Of a stretch of DNA of 64,000 bases, positions 62,747-64,000 are shown piece by piece. The notes below the pieces were generated by a model, which saw only the letters and a list, made by a program, of their open reading frames with translations, did no database searches and had not been told where the DNA came from. Made by a program: the position numbers and the translations under genes. This DNA comes from Polydactylus sextarius (Eukaryota > Chordata > Actinopteri > Polynemidae): positions 23,542,802 to 23,606,801 of the forward strand of contig CM028931.1 of NCBI GenBank assembly GCA_016801845.1. The letters run 5' to 3'. Numbering within the stretch: the stretch's first letter is position 1; each line of letters begins with the position of its first letter.

Positions 62747-63125
62747 ATAATATTTCCCGACAGTCACTTTAGAAAACGTTGTCAGTTCTTAAGCGTTATG
62801 TTTTTTCTCGGAATGTTAACAGTCAGAACAGTTGGAAAAGATGCATCAATTTGGGAATTCAGCCGCGCATCAGTTTGTGCAGATGCTAAAACGCGGACGC
62901 TAACATTTACATCCTGACGAGCAGTCGTCATATCTGCTGACACGGCAGCTCCGTTGTCCTTCACCTGCTCTATGTGCGGTTTGACCTACGCTGCCATTGG
63001 TCGACCAGCAGCTGTTTAACGTTTAATTTGATCCAGTTTAAATTGTGTGACTTTAGAGCATTTGTGGAGTTTGATGGAAAATATCTCACTTCTTAACGTA
63101 TTGACCACAAGATTAATAGAACTAA

Positions 63126-64000
63126 AGGCCAATCCCATTTCTCTTTTTTTTTTTTACCCCAACCCCTTAAATTACCCCAACCCCTCATCCCTTGAAACAA
63201 GAGATTTGAAACCGATACCCCTTCATTTGCCCCTATCCCTTTACTTACCCCTGCCCCTTCACTTACCCCTACCTCTTCAATTACCCCTACCCCTCATCCC
63301 TTGACACTCAATATTTCAACCCTCTACCCCTTCACTTACCCCTACCCCTACACTTACCCATACCCCTTCACTTACCCATACCCCTTGACTTACCCCAACC
63401 CCGTGGCTTATCCCAACCCCATCACTTACCCCAACCACCTTCACTTGTTCCTGCCTCTTCACTTACCCCTACCCCTTCATTTACCCCAACCCCCTTTTCT
63501 TACCCCACCCCTTCACTTACCCCTACACCTTCAGTTACCCCTACCTCTTCACTTACCCTACCCCTTAAATTACCCCAACCCCTCATCCCTTGAAACAAGA
63601 GATTTGAAACCGATACCCTTTCATTTGCCCCTACTCTTTTACTTACCCCTACCCCTTCAGTTGCCCCATCCCTTCACTTACCCCTACCACTACACTTACC
63701 CCTGCCCCTTCACTTACCCCTACCTCTTCAATTACCCCTACCCCTCATCCCTTGACACTCAATATTTTAACCCTCTAGCCCTACACTTACCCATACCCCT
63801 TCACTTACCCATACCCCTACACTTACCCATACCCCTTGACTTACCCCAATCCCTTGGCTTATCCCAACCCCATCACTTACCCCAACCACCTTCACTTGCT
63901 CCTGTCCCTTCACTTACCCCTACCCCTTCATTTACCCCAACCCCCTTTATTACCTATATCCCTTAACTAACCCCAACCCCCTTTTCTTACCCCTACACCT
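63126..64000 (-). repeat. C-rich 18-bp minisatellite, runs off the window
   Basis: Units near TTACCCCTACCCCTTCAC, the reverse complement of the 55.3-kb array. It starts at AAGGCCAATCCCATTTCTC, matching the Harbinger-like terminal repeat. Two ~455-bp blocks recur: the CCTCATCCCTTGAAACAAGA and CATCCCTTGACACTCAATAT segments each appear twice (63,186/63,580 and 63,295/63,747). A 221-codon Pro/Tyr/Leu-rich ORF in it is a by-product of the repeat. Confidence 0.85.

Larger units (their letters stand above)
51426..64000. other. 5' flank of hipk2, no gene recognised
   Basis: Between the repeats listed here, 52.5-53.1, 54.2-55.3, 56.2-57.0, 58.03-58.68, 59.4-59.75, 60.6-61.77 and 62.75-63.12 kb contain only short frames without recognisable domains. 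No neighbouring gene on either strand could be supported. Confidence 0.5.

Noticed and set aside
63301..63966. 221-codon open frame rich in Pro, Tyr, Thr and Leu
   Set aside because: It is the translation of the C-rich 18-bp minisatellite. The periodic unit explains the whole protein and there is no flanking gene structure.

Overview
The window is vertebrate nuclear DNA, almost certainly from a teleost fish. It carries one clear protein-coding gene, on the minus strand, broken by large introns. It is otherwise filled with microsatellites, minisatellites and non-autonomous DNA-transposon remnants. The teleost call rests on the hipk2 sequence, which is close to but not identical with the mammalian one, and on repeat types I associate with fish genomes (hAT-like and Harbinger-like MITEs, a common fish dispersed repeat with a 'CCTTGGGCAAGACACTGAACC'-like core, very long AC and AT microsatellites). 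I see no bacterial or viral gene organisation.

The gene is hipk2 (homeodomain-interacting protein kinase 2), transcribed right to left. Coding exon 1 is tiny: 19 nt at 50865-50847, encoding MAPVYE plus the first base of a Gly codon, ending in a consensus donor. A 16,039-bp intron 1 separates it from exon 2 (34807-33625), which encodes the N-terminal regulatory region and the first part of the kinase domain up to the activation segment (STYLQSRYYR), again ending in a consensus donor. The remaining exons were not found. The left 33.6 kb is therefore read as intron 2, running off the window, unless an unseen short exon or an independent gene lies there. The right part (about 51-64 kb) is the 5' leader/promoter and upstream flank.

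Layout. 1-5.3 kb: unremarkable intronic sequence with microsatellites, a dead hAT BED-finger relic (~3.8 kb) and dispersed repeat bits. 5.3-5.8 kb: AT-rich. 6.4-7.7 kb: a palindromic MITE-like element. 8.4-9.06 kb: first 20-bp satellite array, directly followed by a CCAAT/E2F/TATA-bearing promoter-like island (9.1-9.7 kb). 9.6-10.6 kb: A/T-rich desert. 11.5-12.2 kb: Harbinger-like repeat. 13.4-14.35 kb: 11-bp minisatellite. 15.9-16.7 kb: dispersed repeat. 18-22.75 kb: 'TTGC'-rich degenerate repeat family. 23.2-24.75 kb: more palindromic MITE. 26.3-27.15 kb: old duplication. 28.5-29.04 kb: complete Harbinger-like MITE. 30.4-31.45 kb: hAT-like MITE. 33.6-34.8 kb: hipk2 exon 2. 34.8-50.8 kb: intron 1 with two blocks of a 'GACTCGGTCTTGA' minisatellite. 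50.85 kb: exon 1. 51.4-52.5 kb: AT- and CT/GT-rich upstream region. 53.1-53.5 kb: a GTTAC pentamer array. 55.3-64 kb: two satellite families, each present twice in opposite orientations, nested around a centre near 58-59 kb.

The most notable observations are: (1) the 19-nt coding exon 1 with an upstream ATG that opens a 34-codon reading frame crossing the splice junction and overlapping both candidate hipk2 starts; (2) the nested inverted arrangement of 20-bp and G-rich 18-bp satellites at 55-64 kb, with the G-rich arrays bordered by Harbinger-like terminal repeats; and (3) a cell-cycle-type promoter island at 9.1-9.4 kb inside presumed intron 2, on the opposite strand to hipk2.
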